Of a stretch of 64,000 bases of DNA, positions 27,842 to 37,042 are shown piece after piece (position 1 is the stretch's first letter; each line of letters opens with the position of its first letter). The position numbers and the translations under genes are program-made. Below the pieces are notes generated by a model. It saw nothing but the letters and a program-made list of their open reading frames with translations. It was not told the DNA's origin and did not search any database. Origin of the DNA: Gilliamella sp. Lep-s35 (lineage in GTDB: Bacteria > Pseudomonadota > Gammaproteobacteria > Enterobacterales > Orbaceae); NCBI RefSeq assembly GCF_009795845.1, contig NZ_WTEX01000005.1, forward strand, positions 1-64,000, written 5' to 3'.

Positions 27842-28603
27842 TTATTTCGCCTTTTGAACGTATGAGCCAAAATAACCAAGCGAACTATCCTTGTTTTGAC
27901 TCATATCAGCCAAAACCGTGGCAGTAAGTGGTAATTCACCGTATCCCTCATTGTGTAGTAACGAGAAGTTAGAAATTGGATTGAATTTAACGCGGAATAG
28001 CTCCACAATTACATGTTCATTTTCACGGTCAGTATTGATACCATCGAGCATAAACCAACGTTCTGGTGGCTGGCGTGTAAAAATCCCCAAGCTTTCAGTC
28101 TTAGCGTATGAATAATCTACCGTTGCGGTTAATGCCGTTGTAGTTAATAATTTAATTAATCCTGCATGGGCTGATTCGATTTCATAATCCGTGCCTAATA
28201 CTAATATGGTTCCATCAGCAATTTTTAACTCAACATCGGCAACAAATGGATGGGCTAATTTGATGCGGTCACCAATTACCAGACTTTCAGGTAATTTTTC
28301 ATCAGTGACAATACCCGCATCAACAGTAATTTTTTCACCATAAAGCGCTAACGCAATGTTTTCGATTGACCAATCTTTTAACGTAAGATTTAACGTACCA
28401 CTTTTACCCAGTGTTAATTCACCAACTTGTAGACGTTGTCCTGTATATGATTCATTTTGCGTAACTGTCTCAACACTTAACTCCATCTCGCAAGAGTCAG
28501 CGGTACCCACATGCCGAAAGGCATTAGGTCGAACGGGTGAACTTGCGGTATTACGTGTGGCAAGGTTAATCGTACCCTGAAGACTCATTAATAAATCTGA
28601 CAT
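27842..28603 (-). CDS. Major tail tube protein
   Basis: The 253-residue strand-rich protein follows the tail terminator gene and precedes the chaperone. Segments GTINLATRN, GKSGTLNLTLKDW and the ending LADMSQNKDSSLGYFGSYVQ are typical of siphovirus-type tube proteins of transposable phages. There is no sheath gene beside it, which argues for a non-contractile tail. A diverged paralogue lies at 18328-19116. Confidence 0.82.
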   Translation of the reverse strand: MSDLLMSLQGTINLATRNTASSPVRPNAFRHVGTADSCEMELSVETVTQNESYTGQRLQVGELTLGKSGTLNLTLKDWSIENIALALYGEKITVDAGIVTDEKLPESLVIGDRIKLAHPFVADVELKIADGTILVLGTDYEIESAHAGLIKLLTTTALTATVDYSYAKTESLGIFTRQPPERWFMLDGINTDRENEHVIVELFRVKFNPISNFSLLHNEGYGELPLTATVLADMSQNKDSSLGYFGSYVQKAK

Positions 28604-28622
28604 ATCTTTCTCCTAAAACTAT

Positions 28623-29072
28623 TTATCGGCTACCAATAAAATGCTGGGTTTGAAATGAATCAATCCAAACAAGTACGCCGTTTTGAAAACCTAACGTTTG
28701 CCCACCAACCCATGTGACTGGACGAACTCCATCAATAAACTGAACTGTTTTACCAATCAACAAATCACGCACCGCACCTATAACGGGGTTTGCTAGCTGT
28801 TTAACATTTTGAATATTGGTTGCTTGACTTGAAATATCACGTGCAACAACCACAACACCAAAATTAACACTTACTGACTGCCGTGTTCCTGTTGGCTTAT
28901 CATTCGGCGTTTCCTTACCAAGCAAAACGTAAGCAGCAGGTGTTGGCGCCGATGTTAAATCAGTCAGCTTGCTGTATTCAGCACTGGTACCAACAAACAC
29001 TAAGGTTTTATCGGGCATTAAACCTTTTAATTTTTCAGCAACAACTGACACATCAAATGGTGCGCTACTCAT
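28623..29072 (-). CDS. Tail terminator-like protein (Mu gp37 family)
   Basis: This 149-residue protein starts with a short helical part and continues as an alternating strand protein (PAAYVLLGKETPNDKPTGTRQSVSVNFGVVVVAR). It overlaps the DUF1320 gene by four bases and precedes the tail tube gene. That is the usual site of the terminator that caps the tail tube for joining to the head. The gp37 family assignment is by context and overall pattern. Confidence 0.7.
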   Translation of the reverse strand: MSSAPFDVSVVAEKLKGLMPDKTLVFVGTSAEYSKLTDLTSAPTPAAYVLLGKETPNDKPTGTRQSVSVNFGVVVVARDISSQATNIQNVKQLANPVIGAVRDLLIGKTVQFIDGVRPVTWVGGQTLGFQNGVLVWIDSFQTQHFIGSR

Positions 29073-29590
29073 CGTCCAAAATCCCGTAATGTGTTCATAT
29101 CAAATACTCTTACCGGTCCAGTCTGTTTTGGTACACCACCTGCCACAGGCAAAGCGTCATCAATACCAAGCGAATATTTACCTTCAGCTACCATTTTTAA
29201 AAAGCCCAGAACTTGTTTGTAATCACGCACGATAGGATCGCTTTTTTCATCAGAAACACGATTGCGATGCAATTTGTAACGAACAATAATGCGTGCCCAA
29301 TCTGTCAATAATCGAGGCACAACAGTTAATGGCAGCTTATGCCCACGCTGACGCAAAAAACCATTGATTTCAGCTTCCGAATCGTTGATTGACTCAGTAA
29401 TGCGCGAAATCGTTGCATGAGCCGCAGCCACATCATCCGTCGACCAGGAAGACGTATCTTGTTCATGAATAATTGCACTAAGTAAATTACTCGAAACAGG
29501 GATCTCACCATCTTGAGCAACTGTTTGCGACAGTTCAATAAGACCCGGGCGCTCAGCGAGGTTAAGCAATGTAATATATGGAACATTCAT
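29069..29590 (-). CDS. DUF1320 head-tail connector (Mu gp36-like)
   Basis: The 173-residue protein has the gp36 pattern. The N-terminus MNVPYITLLNLAERPG is followed by a helix bundle with INGFLRQRGHKLPL and the ending motif DYKQVLGFLKMVAEGKYSLG, which is strongly conserved in DUF1320. In Mu-like phages this protein links the capsid to the tail. It starts 51 bases after the capsid gene and overlaps the terminator gene. Confidence 0.88.
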   Translation of the reverse strand: MNVPYITLLNLAERPGLIELSQTVAQDGEIPVSSNLLSAIIHEQDTSSWSTDDVAAAHATISRITESINDSEAEINGFLRQRGHKLPLTVVPRLLTDWARIIVRYKLHRNRVSDEKSDPIVRDYKQVLGFLKMVAEGKYSLGIDDALPVAGGVPKQTGPVRVFDMNTLRDFGR

Positions 29591-29641
29591 CTTATCTCCC
29601 TCAAACCAACAATAATTTATTGTTGGTTTTAGTTCACATTA

Positions 29642-30568
29642 TTAGCCATTTGCTGGAATAACATTTTCAAACAGATAGCCCGCATCCTTAGCTACAACTA
29701 ACTCTTTGACTGACTCACCAACTCGAACACGTTGACCGCCACGTAAACCGATATCAGGATCAACAATCGAACCCGAAACACGATCTTTAAATTGGGCTGT
29801 AAAGCCAAATGTAACACCACCTTTAGTATTTGCTAATTTATTGCGAACGGTGAAACTAGCTTTATTGCCCCATGCACGTAATAGGGTTGGTGATTTACCT
29901 GGTTTTGCACTATTTAGGAATGCATCACCAATATAAATCGCTTCTAACTCTAATAAGTCAGCTAAAAAACCGAGCGGGACAAGACCGTTTTCACCGGCAT
30001 TTCCATGATATGCAGCAACAATTTTGGGATGACGACGTAATATTGTTGCAACTCGACGACCTAGTGTGCCGATATTAGGTCGCACAATCATTGAATCAAA
30101 AGCGTCTGTAATTAAACCAATCGGATCACTTTTATCCTTATTCCACTGTTGCGCTTCTGTTAACTTTTGGGTGTTGGTGTAGTTACTTGCATTAAACAGT
30201 ACATTAGCAGCACGAACCTCACGATCTAACAAAATTAAATCAGTCGTTGCTTCGACTGCATGACCGAGCGGGTTATGTCCTGTGATTGCAGTATCAATAT
30301 CGTCTTGTGGTACGGGGCTATCTAGTCCATAATCAGTCACTGAACTTTCTTGCTCTTTGGCGCCAAATTCAACTTGATTCGGTTGTGACGTCCGCCCAAC
30401 TTTAGTATCTGGGAGCGTAAATCGCTCTGAAAAATCGTACTCCAACCATTTAAAAGACGTGCTAGAAACAGGCACACGGGGCAAAACCTCATCGGCAATT
30501 AGCTTATTATTACGGTAAGCGATAGCAATTGCAGTCAACTGCGGTTCAACGGGAAAAGGGCGTTGCAT
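29642..30568 (-). CDS. Major capsid protein
   Basis: The 308-residue protein follows the decoration gene and the protease/scaffold gene. It has typical capsid segments such as IADEVLPRVPVSSTSFKWLEYD near the N-terminus, LDREVRAANVLFNASNYT in the middle, and a final GYLFENVI. It differs from Mu gpT and is closer in pattern to the capsid proteins of other transposable siphophages. There is no long N-terminal scaffold domain; scaffolding is probably supplied by the C-terminal part of the protease gene. Confidence 0.83.
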   Translation of the reverse strand: MQRPFPVEPQLTAIAIAYRNNKLIADEVLPRVPVSSTSFKWLEYDFSERFTLPDTKVGRTSQPNQVEFGAKEQESSVTDYGLDSPVPQDDIDTAITGHNPLGHAVEATTDLILLDREVRAANVLFNASNYTNTQKLTEAQQWNKDKSDPIGLITDAFDSMIVRPNIGTLGRRVATILRRHPKIVAAYHGNAGENGLVPLGFLADLLELEAIYIGDAFLNSAKPGKSPTLLRAWGNKASFTVRNKLANTKGGVTFGFTAQFKDRVSGSIVDPDIGLRGGQRVRVGESVKELVVAKDAGYLFENVIPANG

Positions 30569-30631
30569 ATAAAACTCCTATTTATTAAAACGTGTTTATT
30601 AAAGGTCATAGACCATTAGTTAAATAAAAGG

Positions 30632-30991
30632 CTAAGCTTGTTTGCTTGGTGCAATCCAAATAGTGCCTAATTCATCGGCATTACCCACAACTTCGGCATA
30701 GCCAATAATAAAATCACCTGGCATTGCTTTTTTAGCTCGACCATCGGCATTTGCTGTGATTGGATCACCAATTGCAATTGCTTCGCTATAAAAAACTTGT
30801 GCCAACCCACTGCGCACAACATCAAATACTTCACCGTCACCACCACCCACAATTGTTGATACACCGATTAATAATACGGTACCGTCAATCGCTTGTTTTG
30901 CTAGACCATCTTCACTACCATGACAGACAATCACGCGTGGTTTGACTTCGCCTTCAGCGGTTTTTGCTACTGTTAATCCTGGAATATTCAT
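30632..30991 (-). CDS. Capsid decoration / DUF2190-like protein
   Basis: This 119-residue, strand-rich protein sits between protease and capsid genes, the place of capsid cement proteins. Its segments LAQVFYSEAIAIGDPITANADGRAKKA and FIIGYAEVVGNADELGTIWI are typical of DUF2190/HK97-type decoration proteins. It would trimerise on the capsid surface. Its ribosome site is weak (AAAAGG). Confidence 0.75.
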   Translation of the reverse strand: MNIPGLTVAKTAEGEVKPRVIVCHGSEDGLAKQAIDGTVLLIGVSTIVGGGDGEVFDVVRSGLAQVFYSEAIAIGDPITANADGRAKKAMPGDFIIGYAEVVGNADELGTIWIAPSKQA

Positions 30992-31056
30992 ATAAAAACC
31001 TTTTGGTTAAAATTAAAATGATGCTGATATTGATAATCAGCCTGTAATTAATGCTC

Positions 31057-31533
31057 TTATTTTTTAGCTTTGGTTACATGCGTAACTGCTTGGCTAATTG
31101 AAATTGTATTGCCTTTGTCTGCCTGTTCTTTTTGATAGGCTTTGGCTGCATCAGCAATGACTTTTGGATCTTGTTTATCAACGTTATCTTCACTATCACT
31201 AGCAGCTGATTTTTCAGCAAAGTTCATAAAAGCAGGACGTTCTGAAAGTACTTTTTTGATTAAATCAACTGGGGAACTGTTAACAGTTGCATCACCTTCA
31301 GCAAATGAAATTGGTTCACTACCCAACGCCATAAATACTTCAACAACTGTAGTTTTATGAGCAGGTAATAATTTTCCATCTTTAACTAATTCATCAGCAA
31401 ATGATGCAAATTCTGCCCGTCTGTTAGTTTGTTCTTTTTCTAGCAATGCTTGTTCACGTTTGGCTAGTTCAGCATTCTTAGCGTCAATTGCTGCTTGTTG
31501 TTCGGCAAAGCTAGCGTCTAAAGGTTGAGGCAT
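31057..31533 (-). CDS. Nested scaffold protein (Mu gpZ-like) from internal start
   Basis: The codon for Met201 of the protease gene is an ATG at 31533. It is preceded by a strong AAGGAG ribosome site (complement at 31543-31548) with nine bases of spacing, better than that of the full-length gene. The resulting 158-residue product is mostly coiled-coil (AIDAKNAELAKREQALLEKE) and in frame. This is the arrangement of the gpI/gpZ pair of Mu and the C/Nu3 pair of lambda. Confidence 0.7.
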   Translation of the reverse strand: MPQPLDASFAEQQAAIDAKNAELAKREQALLEKEQTNRRAEFASFADELVKDGKLLPAHKTTVVEVFMALGSEPISFAEGDATVNSSPVDLIKKVLSERPAFMNFAEKSAASDSEDNVDKQDPKVIADAAKAYQKEQADKGNTISISQAVTHVTKAKK

Positions 31534-32133
31534 TTTTTCTTTCTCCTTTTGTTTTCTGTCGGATATTGCACGCAATGATTCTAGGCGCCATTGCGGTAAA
31601 AATAAGTCAGCACTGGCAATGCCTTCTTTCTCAATCAAGAGGTCACGCAGGTTAGACAAAATTGAAATCAAATTCTCATCAAATTCTTCATCAGCCATAG
31701 AGAATTCAACAGCACCTTGCTCGCCGCCAGATTCGGCAAAACTAACATCAGGCAAACCTTTAATAGCAGGAGCTGCTGCACCTAAAAAACCAATATGCCG
31801 AGCATAATAATGACCAGGTTTAGGATTGCCAGGTGAATCGGGTAAATAAATTGAAAGTGAACGTTTTTTATAACTGCCCGCATTATAGGCTTCAGCAAAT
31901 TCTGGATTAATCTGATCTAACTTGGCATAAACCAAACCATCTTTTACTTCAAATGATTTTGCCCATGCGTAAGCCGGAGCTGTTAGTTTTGGATGGCCAA
32001 TTACTGCAGGCGCCTCAGATAAACTTGGATCGTAGCTTTCTGCTAAATCAATACAATTTTCTAAAGTAAAAGTGATTTTTCGACCATCTACCGCAGTATG
32101 CGTACCAGGTTTAAAAACGGGAATAAGTGCCAT
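31057..32133 (-). CDS. Phage prohead protease with C-terminal scaffold (Mu gpI-like)
   Basis: The 358-residue protein begins with the Mu I-family protease domain (about residues 1-175). Motifs include FKPGTHTAVDGRKITFT, VIGHPKLTAPAYAWAKSF and KKRSLSIYLPDSP. The C-terminal half (about 200-358) is helical and charged, like a scaffolding protein, and has its own in-frame start. In Mu the I gene makes protease and the nested Z product makes scaffold. A dyad-controlled late promoter lies about 30-80 bases upstream of the start. Confidence 0.9.
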   Translation of the reverse strand: MALIPVFKPGTHTAVDGRKITFTLENCIDLAESYDPSLSEAPAVIGHPKLTAPAYAWAKSFEVKDGLVYAKLDQINPEFAEAYNAGSYKKRSLSIYLPDSPGNPKPGHYYARHIGFLGAAAPAIKGLPDVSFAESGGEQGAVEFSMADEEFDENLISILSNLRDLLIEKEGIASADLFLPQWRLESLRAISDRKQKEKEKMPQPLDASFAEQQAAIDAKNAELAKREQALLEKEQTNRRAEFASFADELVKDGKLLPAHKTTVVEVFMALGSEPISFAEGDATVNSSPVDLIKKVLSERPAFMNFAEKSAASDSEDNVDKQDPKVIADAAKAYQKEQADKGNTISISQAVTHVTKAKK

Positions 32134-32163
32134 AAAAAATGCTCCAATAAATTGATATAGAGC

Positions 32164-32211
32164 ATCATGACTTATTTTGAGAAAAGGATAATCTGAACGC
32201 GGGCAGATAAT
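32164..32211 (-). promoter_or_regulatory. Late promoter upstream of protease gene (PI-like)
   Basis: On the minus strand a dyad (ATTATCTG, eight bases, CAGATTAT; 32188-32211) lies 18 bases before a CATGAT -10 element (32164-32169). The same dyad and spacing occur before the holin gene. The dyad centre falls near -41.5, as expected for Mor/C-type activation. Confidence 0.7.
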
Positions 32212-32340
32212 TTTTTAATGATTTGGAAAGAGGAACGGCAAAATAATAGAAGAAATATACACTAAAAACTTATTATAAAGCATTTACAACACGATTAAAG
32301 CGATTCGTAAATAAACTAATTAGCCTTTTTTAGTAAAGTG

Positions 32341-32370
32341 GCTTAAAACGCGTTATATTGCGTTTTAAGC
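32341..32370. terminator. Stem-loop overlapping the gpG stop codon
   Basis: A perfect 11-base stem (GCTTAAAACGC / GCGTTTTAAGC) with an eight-base loop spans the end of the virion morphogenesis gene. It lacks a T-run on the minus strand, so it may attenuate the upstream transcript before the separate late promoter. Confidence 0.55.
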
Positions 32371-32847
32371 AAAACCCAAGTGCTCACGCACAACATCGAC
32401 CAATAGTAATTTATCTTGGGCGCTAATGCCAAGCCATGGTCTTGCTGGAATTACCACTTTCTTTACAGGACGTCCTCCCACATTTAATGCATTGCCCTTA
32501 ACTGGTTTAATTGTACCGCCGAAATGATGGATAGCGCCATAGATTAAGTTCGTACCAAACAACAAAGTATTGCCTTCAATCTGCCAATGCAACGTACTTC
32601 TTAGATTACCATCTAGCGTTAAAATTTTATCTTTTTGTTTGGGTTTTGAGTCTTTATACCAAGGAGATAGTTCTTTCCACGGTACACCATCGGGCGATTC
32701 TTGGGCATTAAAGCGTGCTTCATGAATATCAAGTAATACTTCGCCCATATGACTAAATAAACTTTGAGTATCATTTATGGCCGCTTCAATATGAAGCATA
32801 GCATCAAGCGCATCTTGTATATTAAACTCAATATTTACGCCAGTCAT
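32365..32847 (-). CDS. Virion morphogenesis protein (Mu gpG-like)
   Basis: I place the start at ATG 32847 (MTGVNIEFNIQDALDAM), with AGGTG upstream. A longer frame to 32922 exists but adds an unconserved stretch. The 160-residue product has the family signature FNAQESPDGVPWKELSPWY and the C-terminal RPWLGIS followed by a final VREHLG. Mu gpG binds unfilled heads or tails during assembly. The gene follows the MuF-type gene and ends in a hairpin. Confidence 0.88.
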   Translation of the reverse strand: MTGVNIEFNIQDALDAMLHIEAAINDTQSLFSHMGEVLLDIHEARFNAQESPDGVPWKELSPWYKDSKPKQKDKILTLDGNLRSTLHWQIEGNTLLFGTNLIYGAIHHFGGTIKPVKGNALNVGGRPVKKVVIPARPWLGISAQDKLLLVDVVREHLGFA

Positions 32848-32941
32848 TTTTTCACCTATACTATTTTGAATGTAAGTAAGCAGCTTCTGCCAAAGCCTCA
32901 AATCCTTACTTATGCACCTCAATTATGGCAGTGATTGAGGT

Positions 32942-34183
32942 TTATCGTTTAAACACTCGAACACCGACCCGAAGCTGTTCTAAATATTCAGGGTTATCTG
33001 GCGCAAATGTTGTTACACCTAACCAACCATCATCACCCACTTCAAATACCGCAAGCATGGGCTTAACTTCACCATCAATCATAAAACGCGAGATATAGCG
33101 ACGACGAACCACCGATTTTTGTAGATGATCAAAGTATTCCATTCTCGTCCAAATTTCATCCGGCTGCTTTAATGAATCAGCTAGTAATAATAAAAATTGC
33201 TCACGACCACGTTTTGTAACTTTCAATTCACCAGTTTTGCTAACAGTGAAAAGCTGTTTACCGATTACTAATGCATCACCGGCTACATCTTTAAAAATAG
33301 CTGGCTTAGTTAACGTTGCGCCAAATTCATTTAAGAAAATATTGGCATAATCTGCTTCAGTTAGGCCTTTTTCTAACAGTCTATTTTTACTTACTTCACG
33401 GATAGCTGGCCATTCATCAGTTGCTTTGCTTGATGGTAAACCTCGTTTTAAAGTTGGATCTGTATCTAATGGATTTGGTACAAAATTATCAAGTCTTGAT
33501 TGCCCGGGAATATGTTCAAAACTAGGGTCAATTCCTTCAGGTACTCGAACTATTCTAGGATTACCGCTATTTTCACCAATCACTCTATCAACCCAATTTA
33601 TTGTTGGTGCTTTGTCAGGTTGGTTTTTTCCCATTCTTTTTAGATCACCAGTAGTACGCCCACGAACACGACATTGACAACCATAGCCATTGGGTGGAAA
33701 GTGAGTATTCCACCAAGGATCATTAAAATCTAATACCAGATGATCCCAACTTTGATGAAGTTCACGAGGGTGTTCAACATAATCACTATGCAAATATTCC
33801 ATGTATGGAAACTTAGCATCACGTAATTGCTGGTAGCGTCCAGCTTGATAAGATGAATTTAAATTTGTTTCATAGATGATACGAGTACGCCAGTTAAAAC
33901 CGCCGTTATAACTCCAACCATGACGTTCTACTATCTCAGCAAAGTCTTTACGGAACTCATCCAGTGTTGTGCCTTGGCTAATTGCTTTATCAATAGCTGC
34001 ACGAAAATCATTTAGTAATGCATTACGATTAGCACCCGCCACAACAAAGGCATAATCATGCTCATTATTGTAGATATCTACATAGCTGTTTGTGGGCACA
34101 TTTGCTTTACGTCTGAAGAATTCAATTTGCTCTTTAAATGGCAACGAGCCATATGCGACATTAACCATTTTTGCTATCCTCAA
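32942..34183 (-). CDS. Head morphogenesis protein (Mu gp30 / gpF family)
   Basis: This 413-residue minor head protein starts with a helical N-terminus (LPFKEQIEFFRRKANVPTNS). It contains the MuF core with the hallmark segment VEHPRELHQSWDHLVLDFNDPWWNTHFPPNGYGCQCRV, here around residues 130-170. The cysteine pair CQC in this motif is conserved. It sits on the portal and helps DNA packaging initiation or ejection. It overlaps the portal gene by 23 bases. Confidence 0.92.
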   Translation of the reverse strand: MRIAKMVNVAYGSLPFKEQIEFFRRKANVPTNSYVDIYNNEHDYAFVVAGANRNALLNDFRAAIDKAISQGTTLDEFRKDFAEIVERHGWSYNGGFNWRTRIIYETNLNSSYQAGRYQQLRDAKFPYMEYLHSDYVEHPRELHQSWDHLVLDFNDPWWNTHFPPNGYGCQCRVRGRTTGDLKRMGKNQPDKAPTINWVDRVIGENSGNPRIVRVPEGIDPSFEHIPGQSRLDNFVPNPLDTDPTLKRGLPSSKATDEWPAIREVSKNRLLEKGLTEADYANIFLNEFGATLTKPAIFKDVAGDALVIGKQLFTVSKTGELKVTKRGREQFLLLLADSLKQPDEIWTRMEYFDHLQKSVVRRRYISRFMIDGEVKPMLAVFEVGDDGWLGVTTFAPDNPEYLEQLRVGVRVFKR

Positions 34184-35651
34184 GTAGTTCTGTGCGACCT
34201 GCTAAATTAGCTGCTGTTAATGCTTCAGCCATGACCTTTGCATATTTATCTAATTGCATATCGGGAATTAGCTCAAATAACTTATCACGTAATTCTTCTA
34301 ATGATTGAACATTATCAACCAGTTCTTTAATTTGATTAATCCATTGGTCGGTAACTGGTTGCATTTCCGTATTTAAATGATTTGATTGCAACACGGGTGC
34401 AAAGGTATTCGGTTGCTGTTCGGCAAAATCAACGTTTTTTAAAGATTGCGCATCAATCGGCTCTGCTAGTTGCGGTTTTTCTTCCCATTCACCACCATAA
34501 GTATCCTGTACATGCGAAAGAGTTGGACGGAAACCAGTGGATTCAATAATATTTTTATCACGTTCTGACATTGATTTTAAATCTTCTGGTTCATCAAAAA
34601 TACGTGAAACCTGAGGAACAGCAGCACCGGGAAAATTCATCTGTGTAAACCAAGTACCTGGTCCTCGATTCCAACTCTCGCACATTACATCAGAATCTGA
34701 TTTTGCAATTGAACTTAATACCGCAGCTTGGAGTGATTCATCACCACCGATTGAGCTTGATGCACCACCTGAGGAAGTAATTTGTCCAACGGTTACACGC
34801 CTAATTGCTTCGTTCATTGAGTCGTAAAACGCTTTGTAATCGCCTGCGCCTGAGCGTGCTATTTGTAGCAATTCAAGCGTCATGCCATCTGGCATGATGA
34901 TGCCTGAATCGGTCTGAATTGCACGAGTGAGTGACAGTAAGTCCCGTTTTTGTTCAGGTGTTGCACCTGTACTATATTTGCCCACTGCCGTTGGCATGCC
35001 GAATTTTTCCAGAAAAATTAGCCAGAACTTAATATCATTGCGTTTAAAAAAGCTTGGCCAGTAAAGCCAATGAGCCAAGCCTAGGCCATACGGTTCATCA
35101 TCATGATCGGCACCAGTTGCATAATGCCAAAAGTACGGTGCATCACAAGCAACACCTTCATGCATATTATTGGGCGTTAATAAGCGCAGTTCACCCATTG
35201 GAGTAAACCGAAAACGACGGCGATCACGAACTTTGATATCATCAATCCAATATAGATTATCTTTGATGCCATAAATTAACTCCGCCACAGCATAACCGTA
35301 AAAAACACCGTAGTGCATTAGTTTAGTCACTCGGTCAAACCCAACCGATTTTAATAACTCGCTCATTGCATCAGCTGCTTCAATATCAATCGGTTTATCG
35401 CCTCCGGGTTCCACTTTCCACTCACGAGATATAACAGCATCTTGACGCTGAGTAAATGCCGATTTCACTTCATCATCATTTAAAACTTCTTTGTAAATAT
35501 CTAAACGACCGCCACCCCGATTACGAAGAACACTATCATCTGGCAGCGCTAGCGAACCAACAAACAATTTAGTAATATCATTATTTTCACCTGTGCCTGC
35601 CAGCTCTCGTCCTGTTTCAACATGTGGCTTTTTGCCTTTAAACCATAACAT
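34161..35651 (-). CDS. Portal protein (DUF935, Mu gp29-like)
   Basis: This 496-residue protein matches the DUF935 portal family. The segment LFVGSLALPDDSVLRNRGGG is at the N-terminus. A central part contains YGLGLAHWLYWPSFFKRNDIKFWLIFLEKFG, followed by the GGASSSIGGDE loop (about residue 297). The dodecameric portal is the DNA gate and the head-tail joint. It overlaps the terminase stop by one base and the MuF start by 23 bases, indicating translational coupling. Confidence 0.93.
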   Translation of the reverse strand: MLWFKGKKPHVETGRELAGTGENNDITKLFVGSLALPDDSVLRNRGGGRLDIYKEVLNDDEVKSAFTQRQDAVISREWKVEPGGDKPIDIEAADAMSELLKSVGFDRVTKLMHYGVFYGYAVAELIYGIKDNLYWIDDIKVRDRRRFRFTPMGELRLLTPNNMHEGVACDAPYFWHYATGADHDDEPYGLGLAHWLYWPSFFKRNDIKFWLIFLEKFGMPTAVGKYSTGATPEQKRDLLSLTRAIQTDSGIIMPDGMTLELLQIARSGAGDYKAFYDSMNEAIRRVTVGQITSSGGASSSIGGDESLQAAVLSSIAKSDSDVMCESWNRGPGTWFTQMNFPGAAVPQVSRIFDEPEDLKSMSERDKNIIESTGFRPTLSHVQDTYGGEWEEKPQLAEPIDAQSLKNVDFAEQQPNTFAPVLQSNHLNTEMQPVTDQWINQIKELVDNVQSLEELRDKLFELIPDMQLDKYAKVMAEALTAANLAGRTELLEDSKNG

Positions 35652-37042
35652 TAAATAAATCCTCCAAAATCGTTACCGCCCCGTACTGTGCCAAAGCCTG
35701 TATCAGTTGTTTCCAGTTCTGAGCTACCCGAATATTGATTCAATGAACGGTAAGAATCACGATATCCAAGTGACTGATATTCAATTTCATACCTATCTTG
35801 GCTAGCTGCATTAATTGCAAGAAAGGCAGCCCAAGTTCTATCAGCATGACCATTACTATCAGAATCAGCAACAAAACGCGGTTGCCCCGTTGCGCCAGTC
35901 ACTTTTTTCAACTTATGCAAATCAGCACGAAGTGCATTATTGCCAGCGGGAATACGAATTTTTCTATCTTGAAATGCTTGTTTACCTTGTGTTGCTAATG
36001 TTAATTTATTGGGAGCGGTAAATAGCACACCTTCAACGACCATTTCACCATAGCGCCGTTTAGCATCCTCAACAGGTTTTTCCCCCATACCTGTTTGGTC
36101 CATACAGATACGAATAATACGATAACGTCTAAAAACATCATCAAGCAGTAAATCTTGTTCGGCAAAAGAGATTCGCTTCCTCTCAATAATTTCACGAGTC
36201 CAAAGAACATCGCCCACTTGTTCAATGACCCAAATAACAAATAGGTCATTACGTGTAGCAATATCAACGCCAACAAAACAAGGATTGCCTGTATAGTGTT
36301 CAGGAACTCCCGCTTTTTCATCTTCGACACTGGTTATTAAATCAAAATCAAGCCAACTGCTGGCTTCATCAAGCCACTTGAGTTCAAACTCTTGTGCCCA
36401 TAAATCATCATCACCGGCACCTTTGCGTAATTCCTCAATATTTCGAGGTAACCCATCATTAACGCATTGATAAATATCCGCTACATGGCGTGACCAACCA
36501 TCATCTTTACCAGTCATCAGTTCATAGAACTTATTACCTTTACCATTGGGGGTGCTAATGACTCGCAATTTTAATCCGGGCTTTGAAATAACAGGGAACA
36601 AGGCTTTCCAAATAGCACGGCTATCTTGATGAAAGGCAAATTCATCCAGTAAAACACTAGCACTAAAACCACGAGCGGTGTCTGGATTGGCAGGTAAAGC
36701 AGTAATTTTACTGCCACCGGGTAATTCAACTTCTAACGCTCGAATATTGGCATCCCAATCATAATCGAGTTCTTTAAAACCTGCGGACATTGCACGCAGA
36801 TGAACTTTAACCCCCTCATTCATGGCTTCACGTGCTTGACGTTCACCACGTGATAAAATCACCCAACGCGCACGTTTCCCCTGAGCTTCAGCTCGCAAAC
36901 AGTCGAGCACAATTTGTAATGTACTGGTAAAGGTTTTACCACATTGCCGAGAAAACATAGCAATAGCAAAACGGCTAGTGTCGTTTACCCACTGTTTTTG
37001 ATAGTCATAGAGTTTTAAGGCTGGTTCATTTTTTACTGTCAT
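35651..37042 (-). CDS. Terminase large subunit (Mu gp28-like)
   Basis: This 463-residue motor ATPase and nuclease drives headful packaging. Walker A is SRQCGKT at residues 31-37, Walker B with its catalytic acid is LLDEF at 131-135, and the RNase H-like nuclease domain begins with GVDIATRND (Asp260). It is preceded by the DUF3486 small-terminase-like gene with a four-base overlap. Unlike integrating phages, a transposable phage would cut from the packaged end plus flanking host DNA. Confidence 0.95.
   Translation of the reverse strand: MTVKNEPALKLYDYQKQWVNDTSRFAIAMFSRQCGKTFTSTLQIVLDCLRAEAQGKRARWVILSRGERQAREAMNEGVKVHLRAMSAGFKELDYDWDANIRALEVELPGGSKITALPANPDTARGFSASVLLDEFAFHQDSRAIWKALFPVISKPGLKLRVISTPNGKGNKFYELMTGKDDGWSRHVADIYQCVNDGLPRNIEELRKGAGDDDLWAQEFELKWLDEASSWLDFDLITSVEDEKAGVPEHYTGNPCFVGVDIATRNDLFVIWVIEQVGDVLWTREIIERKRISFAEQDLLLDDVFRRYRIIRICMDQTGMGEKPVEDAKRRYGEMVVEGVLFTAPNKLTLATQGKQAFQDRKIRIPAGNNALRADLHKLKKVTGATGQPRFVADSDSNGHADRTWAAFLAINAASQDRYEIEYQSLGYRDSYRSLNQYSGSSELETTDTGFGTVRGGNDFGGFI

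Noticed and set aside
36001..36330. A 109-residue ORF within the terminase gene
   Set aside because: It is out of frame with the well-conserved terminase and has no domain or ribosome site.
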